From: Strix aluco | Taxonomy: Eukaryota; Chordata; Aves; Strigiformes; Strigidae | Assembly (NCBI RefSeq): GCF_031877795.1 | Contig: NC_133931.1 | Location: 70,531,429 to 70,595,428, forward strand | Direction: 5' to 3' | Length of the DNA: 64,000 nucleotides | Shown here: piece after piece, positions 11,040 to 19,460 of the stretch | How positions within the stretch are numbered: the first letter of the stretch is position 1 | Layout of the letters: each line of letters starts with the position of its first letter | Translations under genes and position numbers: made by a program | The notes under the pieces: generated by a model | Seen by the model: the letters and a program-made list of their open reading frames with translations, nothing else | What the model was told of the DNA's origin: nothing | The model's database searches: none

Positions 11040-11400
11040 AGCTGACTCCTCAGCTTCCTCCACCTACCCTAACCCGGCGGGTAGCTGCTCGTCGGGGGGG
11101 GGGGCGAGATGCTGGGGCTGCCGGCCGGCGGAGGTGGCCGGGCCACCTCCGCCGGCCGGCAGCCCCAGCATCTCGCCCCCCCACCGACGGCCGCTACCTC
11201 CGGGCGGCAGCACGGAGCCCGCCCCCCCCCCCCCCTCCACCCCCCCGAGGGTGAAGAGGAGCGGGGGGATATGCTGCCTGCTTGTGGGGGGGAAGGAGGG
11301 GGGTGTCCCAGCCCCCCGAGGGTGTTAGGGAGGCTGCTGGCAGCAGTGGGGCAGGTTGGGGAGAAGCGGGGGGGTTGGAGGGAGACGAATCTCCTTCCCA
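11040..11400. promoter_or_regulatory. CpG-rich block about 1.3 kb upstream of the IRX4 ATG
   Basis: GC-rich sequence with G and C runs (11094-11104, 11221-11234) and the large palindrome at 11098-11182. Open frames on both strands here share the same short peptide, because the palindrome encodes the same residues in both directions; neither frame is believable as a gene. Confidence 0.45.
11098..11182. repeat. Near-perfect palindrome: 42-bp arms, 1-bp centre
   Basis: Bases 11098-11139 are the exact reverse complement of 11141-11182, with a single G at 11140 as the centre. The arms are GC-rich (they include GATGCTGGGGCTGCCGGCC). Beyond the perfect arms the symmetry continues imperfectly, with a one-base offset: GTCGG at 11091-11095 faces CCGAC at 11184-11188, and GGTAGC near 11080 faces GCTACC near 11195. 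The DNA could extrude as a cruciform, and a transcript would form a very stable hairpin. It could be a real quasi-palindrome made perfect by template switching, or a fold-back artefact of library preparation or assembly. Confidence 0.95.
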
Positions 11401-11769
11401 GGCCCTCCTTCACTCGGGGGTCCCGCCGTAGAGCCCCTCTAAAGAGATGTTTGCTCTTCGGTGAGAAACAGCACTTGGCACGTCTGAGTTGCACCCCCTC
11501 TCCCTAATTCCCTCCCACCTCTCCCCTCCGCTTTTACACACACACACACCCCTCAGCTGTCTCCCCCTCGGAGCACAGACAGGCTGGATACGGCCCTCAG
11601 CCCCGCGAAAGGCTTTTCCCGCCCAGGTTTGCGATGGGATCAAAGTGGTTTTAACGTGAGAAGTCACGTCCTTTCCATCATCCCCCGGAATACGCTTGTA
11701 GGGTTTTCTACCTGTAATCACACGTCTGGAATAAAAGCCGAAAAGAAAAGCAGGATTGCATGTCATGTG

Positions 11770-11930
11770 CTTTATTGTCAGCGTTAGCGCTAATTTTAAC
11801 TGTTGATTAAATCTTAAATGAAGACTCAGTCGTGTGTCCCTTCATATGTCTTGTTTGTAATTGAGACTAATTATTACTGTGGGGTGGGAAGAAGCAGCTG
11901 CTCATTAATTAATTTCTAATTAAAAGTGCT
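11770..11930. promoter_or_regulatory. AT-rich candidate enhancer with clustered ATTA sites
   Basis: Clustered homeodomain-type cores occur in about 160 bases: GCGCTAATTTTAAC near 11787, TTGATTAAATC near 11804, AGACTAATTATTAC near 11864 and CTCATTAATTAATTTCTAATTA near 11902. The cluster lies about 700-850 bases upstream of the IRX4 ATG in otherwise unique sequence. I infer a proximal enhancer; no conservation test was possible. Confidence 0.35.
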
Positions 11931-12267
11931 TACCAGCCCTTCAGTGACGAAGGAGGGTGGGGGGAAATCTTAGCTGATATAACATTGATCCTTCAGATTA
12001 AAACCATTCATTTCCTTCCCTTCCCCGCAGAAATACACAGAAATGTTGCAAGCAGGCGTAGCCGCTGCCGGAGAGCTTTCCAAACTTTCTCTCCTGTTAG
12101 GCAAACTGAGAGGGATGCCGGAGAGCCTGTTTTTCACGCCAGGGGAAAGGTTCCCGAAAATGAGTGTTAAACTTGCAGGCAGGTTAATTTGAATAGGTTT
12201 TGCGTGACGTCAGAGGCTCGGCTCTTTTAAAACAACGTGCTTCTGAGTTGATGTATTTGTATCCCTT

Positions 12268-12285
12268 CCCCCCCCCCCCCCCCCC
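12268..12285 (+). repeat. Poly-C tract (18)
   Basis: An uninterrupted run of about 18 C residues about 330 bases upstream of the IRX4 start codon. Length is often unreliable in such homopolymers. Confidence 0.85.
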
Positions 12286-12424
12286 TTTATTTTTCCGTGG
12301 GTGCAAACTATGTGTTTCTGCCGTCACGTTTGCCAGCCTTGGAGCCCACATGTAACAATTATTTCTGGTTTGTAGCTGTAGAGGGGAAGGTGCTAAAATC
12401 ACTATACATTTTTCTCCTTCAGTT

Positions 12425-12445
12425 AAAAAAAAAAAAAAAAAAAAA
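12425..12445 (+). repeat. Poly-A tract (21)
   Basis: A run of 21 A residues lies about 170 bases before the IRX4 start codon. It is not preceded by a retroposed sequence that I can recognise. Confidence 0.85.
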
Positions 12446-12497
12446 GAAAGTTTAAGATTTCACGTAAATAAATTAAATGTGGTTTTCTGCTTCGTCC

Positions 12498-12528
12498 TAT
12501 AAGCATCTAGGGACCTGTGGTTACCAAT
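12498..12528 (+). promoter_or_regulatory. Possible proximal IRX4 promoter elements
   Basis: TATAAG at 12498-12503 and CCAAT at 12524-12528 lie 90-120 bases before the ATG. Their order (TATA upstream of CCAAT) is the reverse of a textbook promoter, which weakens the case. If transcription started here the leader would be about 90 bases. The competing reading is that a spliced exon starts at 12597. Confidence 0.2.
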
Positions 12529-12594
12529 CAATTGGTACAATAGAGCAGAGCCAGGCTGCAATAGCGTGCAGATCAGACGTCTCGCCTTGTTTCT

Positions 12595-12596
12595 AG
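12595..12596 (+). other. IRX4: Candidate 3' splice site before the IRX4 start codon
   Basis: A pyrimidine-rich stretch CTCGCCTTGTTTCTAG ends at 12596, only 21 bases before the ATG. It is a good acceptor match. The start codon would then lie in exon 2, with a noncoding exon 1 upstream. As I recall, mammalian IRX4 transcripts also have a noncoding first exon, which supports this reading without proving it. Confidence 0.45.
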
Positions 12597-12617
12597 ATAA
12601 CTGGGAGCCTCTGTACC

Positions 12618-12662
12618 ATGTCATATCCTCAGTTTGGCTACCCTTACTCCTCTGCACCCCAG
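12618..12662 (+). CDS. IRX4: IRX4 coding exon 1 (residues 1-15)
   Basis: The exon encodes the conserved N-terminus and ends at CAG|GTAAGA, a near-consensus donor, in phase 0. It is followed by intron 1 of 902 bases (12663-13564). Confidence 0.93.
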
Positions 12663-15600
12663 GTAAGACTTTTTGCCTACCAACGTTAATTGATTGCGTT
12701 TCAGTCCTTATTGATTACTCCCGTCCAGGGCTGAGAGCGGCAGCGATCCTTTCTGGCGTGCGGGAGCGGCAAAGCGGCTGCTGGCTCCGCATCTTTCCAA
12801 GATGCTCAAGTTATATCTCGCGCACAGATTTTAAAATGGGAAGGAACACGCGGGGTTTAGGGTGTTTGGGGGTGATAATGACGCGTGGGGGAGGATTACA
12901 GAGATGAGAGAGGTGAGAAGAGGAGCTAGAGATCCCCTAAACCCCCCCCAACCGCTCTCTCCCCTCCCTCCCCCCCCAGCGCTTTTTTCCTCTTTCCCGA
13001 TTAAATTCTCAGTTTAGCAATTAAGCAAGGAAGTACTGAGGTCCAGACCGTAGAAACCTAATGGGATAGTCTAAACCAGCAAGTTAATAACAGATGCGTG
13101 CGTGGCCGCTACAAATCCGCAGTCGAAATAAATATGCATGAGTGATATAGAAAAAAGGTTTAAAAACGCAGATGGAAAGCATTGTGCTGCAAGAGGAGAA
13201 ACCCGGTGTAAACCCAGTCTTGTGAGAACGCACGGGGAAAGTTAGTTTTTAATTGCAAAAGGCTGGAGCGACGCATTACAGAGGATTAAACGCCCACAGT
13301 CACGGGGCGTGCGTTTGTTGTTGTGGTGGGGTTTTTTAAAAAAACTGGTAAGATACTTGCACCTCTGCGTTTCTCCAGAGCGTTTTTACCCCGACTTGAA
13401 GTAAAATACGGATGGGGAGGGAGGGGGCGACACCCCAAAGTTGCGACCTCATGAAGAAAAAAGAACCCGAACTTAGTTACAGTTTGGGAAGTTGTGCCCC
13501 CCCACCCCCCCCACCCCCCCCCACCCTTCTCCCCAGCCCTCAGCGCCGCTCTCTCTCCCTCCAGTTCCTGATGAGCACCAACTCCCTGACGACCTGCTGC
13601 GAGTCCAGCGGCCGCACGCTGGCCGAGACGGGGGCGGCCGCCTCCGCCCAGACCCCCGTCTATTGCCCGGTGTACGAGAGCCGCCTGCTCGCCACCGCCC
13701 GCCACGAACTCAACTCCGCCGCCGCCCTGGGGGTCTACGGCGGCCCCTACGCCGGCCCCCAGGGCTATGGAAACTACGTGACCTACGGCACCGAGGCTCC
13801 CGCCTTCTACTCCTTGGTAAGCCCCACCGGCGGCACCCGCCGTCGCGGGGGATGCTCACGCCAGACCTCCGTGCTGCTCCGCCGCCGGGCCTGCGCTCCC
13901 CCCCCACCCCCGGGGGGCTGTGGCAGGGACCCCTCCGCGGCGGGCCCAGCCCCGAGCGCTGCTGCTGCTGCTACTGCTTCCTCCTCCTCCTCGCCCCCGA
14001 GCCGCAGGCCGCTCCCCCGCTTCTGCCGACAGGCGCGGATGCGCGGCGCGTCCAACCCCGCGGTCATTAAATATTCAAGGCCGGCACGGTTCTCACGGTA
14101 ACGCAATTAAAAGTCGCGCCTGACGAGGTGACGGCCGAGTGCGAGGAGTTTGGGGCGGCCCAAAAAAAATGATGCGCTCTTCCCAGACAGCCTTTTATTT
14201 TTCTCTCCCTCCCCTTTTTTTTTTTTCTTTTTATTTTTTCCTGACACCGTAACAGCGCGAGTTAATGTCTCTATTGATCTCGCTAGCCGCCGCGGCCGAG
14301 AGGCCTCCGGGAATGTCCGTCGCGGCTCCGTGCGCCGCCCCCCCCCCGAGACCCGAGCGCGGGGGGCGGCGGGGCTGAGGGCGCGGCGCGGTGTCTCTTG
14401 CAGAACAGTTTGGAGGCGAAGGATGGGAGCGGGTCTGCGCATGCGGGCATCGCCCCGGCGGCTGCCTACTACCCCTACGATCACACCCTCAGCCAGTACC
14501 AGTACGACAGGTAAGAGCACACCCCCCCCCGGCCCCGCTCACTGCCCCCCCCGCGGTGGGACCTGCCTCCCCGCCGCCCGGCTTCTCCCTCCCGGCCCCA
14601 GCCGTGCCGCCTCCCCTGCCCCACCGGCACGTCCCTCTCCCGCGGGCACACAGACCCGGGGTCCCTGCCCGCCGGGCGGGGGGGGGCGGTCCCTCTCCAC
14701 GGGGGAGGTAATTCTCTTTCCCTGCGCGGAGTCATCTCTGGTACGTTTATTAGTTTTAAAGCAGCGCAAACGCACTTACGCACCGTTTCAAGCTCCGAGG
14801 CCCATTGGGCGCCGCTGACCTTTCCTGGAGGATGTGCATTAAATATTCAGTCGCAGCCCAGTGTCATCCGCGTTAGGTTTCTACAGTTTCAGGAACAAAA
14901 GGGTAGGAGAGATTACTAATAAAGGGAGTAAGAGGAAATATATTTCTATGAAGAGTTACACCCTGGGGTCAACCCAGATGTATTCTGTTTGGGAAGGACT
15001 GATCAAACAACAGGAAAGCGGGATTTCTGTGCGTTTGCAAGCTGCTAGGATGTCCCTGCTGCCCGAAATGTTGACATTGACTTTACCGCGAATAAAGGCC
15101 GGCGCTTTCTTCCCTCTTGCCGCCACCACCGCCACGGCACAGCGGGGATTTGCATTGCCCGGTGCTGCTGGTAGCTGAACCCCTTCCTCCTTGCTTTCCT
15201 CCTCGGCCTGAATTCTTGAGGCATGTCGCCCTCTTAAAGCTGAGCTGCCCCCGCCCCCCAACCCCCCTCTGGTCCGGCCACCCCCCGGGGGGGTGCCGCA
15301 GGCAGGCGGCCGGGGCCCTGGGATCCCGGTGGGGCAGGTCCGCGGGGGGGCGAGGGCTCCGTGTCACACCGCGGGTGCTCCCCTGTGCCCGCAGGTACGG
15401 CACCATGGACGGCGGGACGCGGAGGAAAAACGCCACCCGGGAAACGACCAGCACCCTCAAGGCCTGGCTGCAGGAGCACCGCAAGAACCCCTACCCCACC
15501 AAGGGCGAGAAGATCATGCTGGCCATCATCACCAAGATGACCCTCACCCAGGTCTCCACCTGGTTCGCCAACGCCCGCCGGCGGCTCAAGAAGGAGAACA

Positions 15601-16707
15601 AGATGACCTGGCCCCCGCGGAACAAGTGCTCGGACGAGAAGCGGCCCTACGAGGAAGAGGAGGAGGAGGAGGAGGAGGGTTCGCAGGAAGAGGCGATGAA
15701 GAGCGGGAAAGCCGAGGGTACCCTGCTAAAAACAGGCACTTAGCGGTTCGGCCGCGGGGGCTCGGCCGCCAGCTCGCCCCCGGGGCGGGCGCCGTTGGTG
15801 GGGGCGGCCGCGGGCCCCGCTCGTGGGGGCGGCCGCGGGGCAGCGCGGCGCCGCCAGTGACCCTGTGTCTTGTTTTTGCTGTCCCTTCCCCCGCCCCCAC
15901 CCCGCAGAGCCCACGGGCAAGGAGGAGAAGGAGCTGGAGCTCAGCGACCTGGAGGACTTGGACGCCGCCGAGTCGGAGAGCTCGGAGTGCGAGCTGAGGC
16001 GGCCCTTCCCGCACCCGCTTCCGCACCCACTCCCGCACCCGCTCCCGGGCGGCAGCCACCCGCCGCGGGCCGCCGAGCCCCCCGCCAAGATGCCGCCGCC
16101 GGCCGCCGCCGCCGGCGGAGGGGAGGAGGAGGAGGAGGAGGAGGAGGAAGAGGCCGGGGGGGCGGCGGCGGCGGAGCGGGCGCGGAGCTGCCTGAAGACG
16201 GCGGCGGCGGCGGAGTGCGGCCCCGACCTGCTGGGCGCCCGGCAGCGCGGCTGCGAGTCCAAGATGTGCTTCCAGCAGGGGCAGCAGCTGCTGGAGGCGA
16301 AGCCCCGGATCTGGTCCCTGGCGCACACCGCCACCTCCCTCAACCAGGCCGAGTACCCCTCCTGCATGCTGAAACGGCAGGGGGGCTCGGCCGCCGCCGC
16401 CCTCCCCGCCCCGGTCAGTGTCATCGACAGGCACCAGGATTCGCCGGTCACCAACCTCAGGAACTGGGTGGACGGGGTCTTCCACGACCCCCTCTTCAGG
16501 CACAGTACTTTGAACCAAGCCCTGGGCAACACGACAGTTTCCTGGGCTACCACCAAAGGAGCCATTCTGGAAACGGGCGCCTTGGGACGCGCGGTGGGGA
16601 ACGGCGCCAACGTGCTCAAGGGGCAGCTCTCAAACTTGGCCCACCATGACTCAAACAAAGAGTTTCTGGCGTTTCCCAAATCAGGAAGCAAAATGTTTTG
16701 TTCCTAA
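12618..16707 (+). CDS. IRX4: Iroquois homeobox protein IRX4 (five coding exons, 508 aa)
   Basis: The coding sequence joins 12618-12662, 13565-13816, 14404-14510, 15395-15717 and 15908-16707 (1527 bases with stop). IRX4 is a nuclear TALE-class homeodomain transcription factor, known for ventricle-restricted expression in the developing heart and control of chamber-specific genes. The protein begins [15 protein letters not shown], shared with vertebrate IRX4. Residues 16-99 hold the family stretch [19 protein letters not shown]. The homeodomain spans about 142-205, with the TALE loop NPYP (166-169) and recognition helix WFANARRR (191-198). An acidic tract (221-229), the segment [10 protein letters not shown] (252-261), a second Glu tract (315-324) and the Iro box [13 protein letters not shown] (374-386) follow. 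The C-terminus ([10 protein letters not shown]) also matches IRX4, not other IRX paralogues. The length is close to mammalian IRX4 (about 519). The ATG has A at -3. Confidence 0.96.
13000..13175. promoter_or_regulatory. Candidate regulatory element in IRX4 intron 1
   Basis: A non-repetitive, moderately AT-rich stretch between C-rich tracts inside intron 1. It carries homeodomain-type cores (GATTAAAT near 12999, AGCAATTAAGC near 13016, AAGTTAATAAC near 13080) and ATATGCAT near 13132. It stands out against the GC-rich intron and could be an intronic enhancer; this is texture-based inference. Confidence 0.28.
13565..13816 (+). CDS. IRX4: IRX4 coding exon 2 (residues 16-99)
   Basis: The acceptor is a long C-rich tract ending CTCCCTCCAG at 13564. 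The exon begins [12 protein letters not shown] and ends AFYSL at 13816, before GTAAGC. Both boundaries are phase 0, so the 252-base exon is in frame by itself. It encodes the Iroquois N-terminal region rich in Tyr, Gly and Ala. Intron 2 is 587 bases. Confidence 0.93.
14404..14510 (+). CDS. IRX4: IRX4 coding exon 3 (residues 100-135)
   Basis: The acceptor GTCTCTTGCAG ends at 14403. The exon encodes [15 protein letters not shown], then the AAAYYPYD stretch, and ends with AG of a split Arg codon before GTAAGA (phase 2). Intron 3 is 884 bases. Confidence 0.93.
15395..15717 (+). CDS. IRX4: IRX4 coding exon 4 with the TALE homeodomain
   Basis: The acceptor CCCGCAG ends at 15394 and the first base completes Arg135. 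The exon encodes [17 protein letters not shown], the complete TALE homeodomain with its three-residue loop extension (Pro167-Tyr168-Pro169) and DNA-contacting Trp191, Asn194 and Arg196. The basic tail RRRLKKENK and a run of nine Glu (221-229) follow. The donor is GAGG|GTACCC, a weak consensus after +2, but it is the only choice that keeps the frame into exon 5 and the conserved junction. Intron 4 is 190 bases. Confidence 0.93.
15908..16707 (+). CDS. IRX4: IRX4 coding exon 5 with Iro box and stop
   Basis: The acceptor CACCCCGCAG ends at 15907; AG completes the split Glu243 codon. The exon encodes [18 protein letters not shown], a Pro-His repeat (16009-16047, PHPL units), a ten-Glu run (315-324), the Iro box at 374-386 and the conserved [20 protein letters not shown] segment. 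It ends in KMFCS with TAA at 16705-16707. The low-complexity segments differ from mammals in sequence, as expected for such linkers. Confidence 0.95.
16009..16047 (+). repeat. IRX4: 12-bp coding minisatellite, about 3 units (Pro-His-Pro-Leu)
   Basis: Three near-identical 12-base units, CCGCACCCGCTT-like, encode PHPL three times (residues 277-288) in the linker between the acidic segment and the second Glu tract. The repeat preserves frame and may vary in length between individuals or species. Confidence 0.8.
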
Positions 16708-17240
16708 CAGGGCCGCCGAGGGGCGAAGGACTTCCTAATGCTTGAAGAGTCAGCTACACTGAAAAGAGACTTGCGAGAGTTTAAATATAAAACTTTTTTT
16801 TTTTTTTAAAAAAAACCCCACCCAACAAACCAACAGAAACGAGGATTTAAAGTTCAGTTTGCTCAGTTCAACGGACAGACTTTGCTCATTGCTGTTCTGA
16901 AGAATTTCTCCTGGCTGCGACTTTAAGGGATCAATGTCGTGAAAGTTATTTAATTCCATGTCCAAAAAGCACGTACTATAGCGTAGACCTACTTAAAAAG
17001 TTTACATCCGAAAGTTTACAAACGGGAAATTTTAATTCAGATTTAATTTAAGGCATGCCGACATTAGTTATAAAGACTTTTCGAGAGTTTTTCCTCCTGA
17101 TTTCCTTGTTAGCATATAATTCACAAACCGCACTTCTACTAAGTTTACACCTACTGCACAAATTTATCTTGACAAAAAAAAAAAAAAAGAGAATATGTTA
17201 AAAGGTATGTTCACTCCAATAAATTGTCTGTTTCAGAGGT
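16708..17240 (+). other. IRX4: IRX4 3' untranslated region
   Basis: AT-rich sequence follows the stop codon, with A/T runs near 16794-16815 and 17175-17189 and several AGTTTACA repeats (around 16998-17018 and 17139). The first AATAAA followed by a T/G-rich downstream stretch is at 17218-17223, implying cleavage near 17240. The end is inferred from the signal only. Confidence 0.55.
17218..17223 (+). terminator. IRX4: Polyadenylation signal AATAAA
   Basis: AATAAA lies 511 bases after the stop codon and is followed by TTGTCTGTTT, a plausible T/G-rich downstream element. Another AATAAA occurs at 18175-18180 and could serve a longer 3' UTR. Confidence 0.5.
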
Positions 17241-17339
17241 AACACAAGTGGTGGCGTTTTGCATTGCCCAACAAACACCTTTTAGGTTTCAACATCCCCC
17301 CTCGGAGCTCGTCCCGGTAATTCCAAGGACTGTCAACAG

Positions 17340-17660
17340 GCTGCCGGGAGAGGGGACAGGAGGCTCAGCGGAGCGCTGCCGCGGAGGGATGGAGCCGCCG
17401 GGGGGGGGGGGGCGCGGCTGCCCTCCGCGCTTTACCGCGGCCCTGCGGTTCGCCGCTGCGCCCCGATCGTCGCCCGCGCCGACGGGGGGGTGGGGGTGTG
17501 TGTGTGGGGTGAGGGGCGGCTGCTTGCTGAGACGGGGCTGGAGCATCCCCCCCCCAGCCCCCCTGCCCACCCCCGGTCTGCGGGCGGGCGGGCGGGCTGG
17601 GGTCGGCCCCAAAGGGCCGGGCTCGGCCGCAGCGTCGCCTCCGCCGTGCGCGGAGCAATT
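17340..17660. promoter_or_regulatory. CpG-rich block downstream of IRX4
   Basis: GC- and CpG-rich sequence with G and C runs and a short GGGC array (17583-17596). It lies just past the inferred 3' end. It may be part of the broad hypomethylated domain usual over Irx genes, or a promoter of an unannotated RNA. No coding exon is supported. Confidence 0.4.
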
Positions 17661-17810
17661 GATTCACATGGAAAATTGGATCTTTTAAAGAACCGTTTTA
17701 GCTTTCCAGCTCCTCCGCCAGTACGGAGAATCGCTGATCCTCCATGAATATTTCAGCACTTCAGGACAGATGCTTTACCGTTTTGACATTAAATAGAGTG
17801 CAGCCAACAA
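17640..17810. promoter_or_regulatory. Candidate conserved noncoding element downstream of IRX4
   Basis: Complex, balanced sequence after the CpG block, with GCAATTGATTCAC near 17655, CATGAATATTTCAGC near 17743 and TTGACATTAAATAG near 17783. There are no repeats and no coding signal. I infer an enhancer-like role by texture. Confidence 0.3.
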
Positions 17811-18339
17811 AACGAGAGAGAGAAAGAGCGCCTGCGACGTGTGACTCAGGAGCACTCGCAGCCAATTTGCCACTTAGATAACAGGCGTTTAAAAGATTTT
17901 CTCTCCTTCCCCGGAACGGGAACAAACTTCATTGATCCCCGGACCGGGAGAGAGGGACCACTGCTGGGAAAGAAGCTGCGAGGCGATACCAGATCCAGGC
18001 TTACCCAGACGGGCCTAAACCCCCTGAGCTGCGGCGCCCGGCACTGCGGGGGGACACCGAAAGCACCCGAAGGACCGAGCTGACACCGGACAAGCAGAAG
18101 AGCTTTCCTTGCCTCCCAGCCTCCTCGCCCATCCCACCCCTGCGGCTCCCCGCCAACTCCCCCCCTCCCCCATAAATAAATCAGAATACAATGCGGAATA
18201 TATATATATCTATAAAGGCAAAGCTAAACGCAACCGAGACAGCACCCAGCCCAAATGTAACACACTCCGGCCCGCAAAGTTTCTAGCGAGACCTGTTAGT
18301 GCAAGGACTGAATAAAGGAATCTGGGTGCGGAGATCAGA

Positions 18340-18570
18340 TCAAGCCCTTCCCCTCTCGGCGAGCAGCCGTAATTGGATTGTATCCAGTCATATTCCCTGT
18401 CATTGTATTGACTTTCGCTCTCTTGGATGATATTATCGAGATCACTGAACCCCTCTGCTGATCTGGCTGTCAAAAGGCTCAGACAGGAGCCCCCGGCCTG
18501 GAAAACGTGCATCAGCCAAGATAATTTGAAGTGAAATTTTCATTTTGACAGTAAACCCCTCAATTTCTAA
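18340..18570. promoter_or_regulatory. Candidate conserved noncoding element with TALE-type sites
   Basis: Non-repetitive sequence with repeated CTGTCA/TGACAG elements: CCTGTCATTG near 18398, GGCTGTCAAAAG near 18466 and TTTTGACAGTAAAC near 18543. There are also CAGTCATATTCC and GATTGTATCC stretches. TGACAG-type cores bind MEIS/TGIF-class TALE factors and resemble Irx-related half-sites. It lies about 1.7 kb past the IRX4 stop codon. Confidence 0.33.
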
Positions 18571-18899
18571 AGGCTCTGCACCCGGAGAGCTCGGTGGCAG
18601 GGGGAGGCTTTACAGAAAGCCCACGTCTTAAACTGAAAAGGGCAAAAGAACTCGAATTAGTTGTAATAGATAAAAGGGCAAAAATAAAGAGTCAAGGGTA
18701 CTTGACAGTAATAGCGAAAGTGGAGTCTCCGGGGAGCCGCGATCTCAGCGAAAGGCTGGGCCGGCAGGAATTTTAATGCAGCCGGGGCGGCCGGCGAGCT
18801 TTGCCTCTGAAACCCTTTAGACAAAGCAAATTATTTTCAGCCAAACTCAGGAGGTGGGGATGAAGGAGGCGAGAAAGAGGGAAGGGAGCAAAAGCGAGT

Positions 18900-19153
18900 G
18901 TTTAGGCTGCCCTCAAACCATTGGCGGAGGCAAGCGGGATGGGGGTCGGGGTGGGGGGGGACCCGCCGCCTGCTGCGATGGGAATTTTAAAGCCGGGAGG
19001 GGGATGTGTGTGTGTGTGTGTGTGGGGAGCGGGTGGGGTGACACCGGCTGTCCCGGGGGGATTCGCCTTCCGTGCGACAGAGGCTCTGTGGGGTAGGAGG
19101 GGACCTCACTGGTGCTGCCGACACCGCCACGGCCGAGTGTGCGTGTGCGTGTT

Positions 19154-19192
<39 letters not shown>

Positions 19193-19460
19193 CACCGTGT
19201 GCGTGTGTGCGAGGAGAGGGCTCCTCCCCTGAGCAGCCAAAAATCTCCCTCGGCCTCAAAAGTGCCCAGAGGCCGGCGGAGCGCCGGGCACCCGCACACC
19301 GGCCCGGGGGTGGGGGGGGGGGCGGGGTTGGGCAGGTCACGCCGCCCGCCGGCCGTTACAGAGCGTCACGGACCGGCCGTGGCTCGGCCAGAGGCGCGAT
19401 GGGGTCAGCTCGACATTGGGGAGACGACTCCTTCCCCCCCCCCGCCCCGGACTTAAAATG
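18900..19460. promoter_or_regulatory. CpG-rich block with opposed GT and CA arrays
   Basis: GC-rich sequence containing a TG array (19005-19023), a CA array (19157-19190), a G run near 19310-19324 and a C run near 19434-19443. Coding potential is poor: frames are dominated by Val-Cys or Thr-His repeats from the microsatellites. It may be a small CpG island of the same regulatory domain. Confidence 0.4.
19157..19190 (+). repeat. (AC)17 microsatellite
   Basis: An uninterrupted AC array of 34 bases, flanked by GT/GC-rich GTGTGCGTGT segments on both sides. With the TG array at 19005-19023 it forms an inverted pair about 135 bases apart. Confidence 0.95.

Noticed and set aside
10954-11507. Overlapping frames on both strands that share a short peptide
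   Set aside because: The shared peptide comes from the palindrome at 11098-11182, which reads the same in both directions, not from a gene family.
13412-14101. A single 229-codon frame starting upstream of IRX4 exon 2
   Set aside because: It includes intron sequence on both sides of exon 2; only 13565-13816 matches IRX4, and clear splice sites bound it.
15870-16649. A 259-codon plus-strand frame overlapping IRX4 exon 5
   Set aside because: It is the exon read in the wrong frame, rich in Gly and Arg. The IRX4 frame is fixed by the homeodomain, the Iro box and the splice phases.
15586-16691. Long minus-strand frames (310 and 321 codons) opposite IRX4 exons 4-5
   Set aside because: They are antisense shadows of the GC-rich IRX4 coding sequence; the products are Pro/Ser/Arg low-complexity and no antisense splice or start signal is seen.
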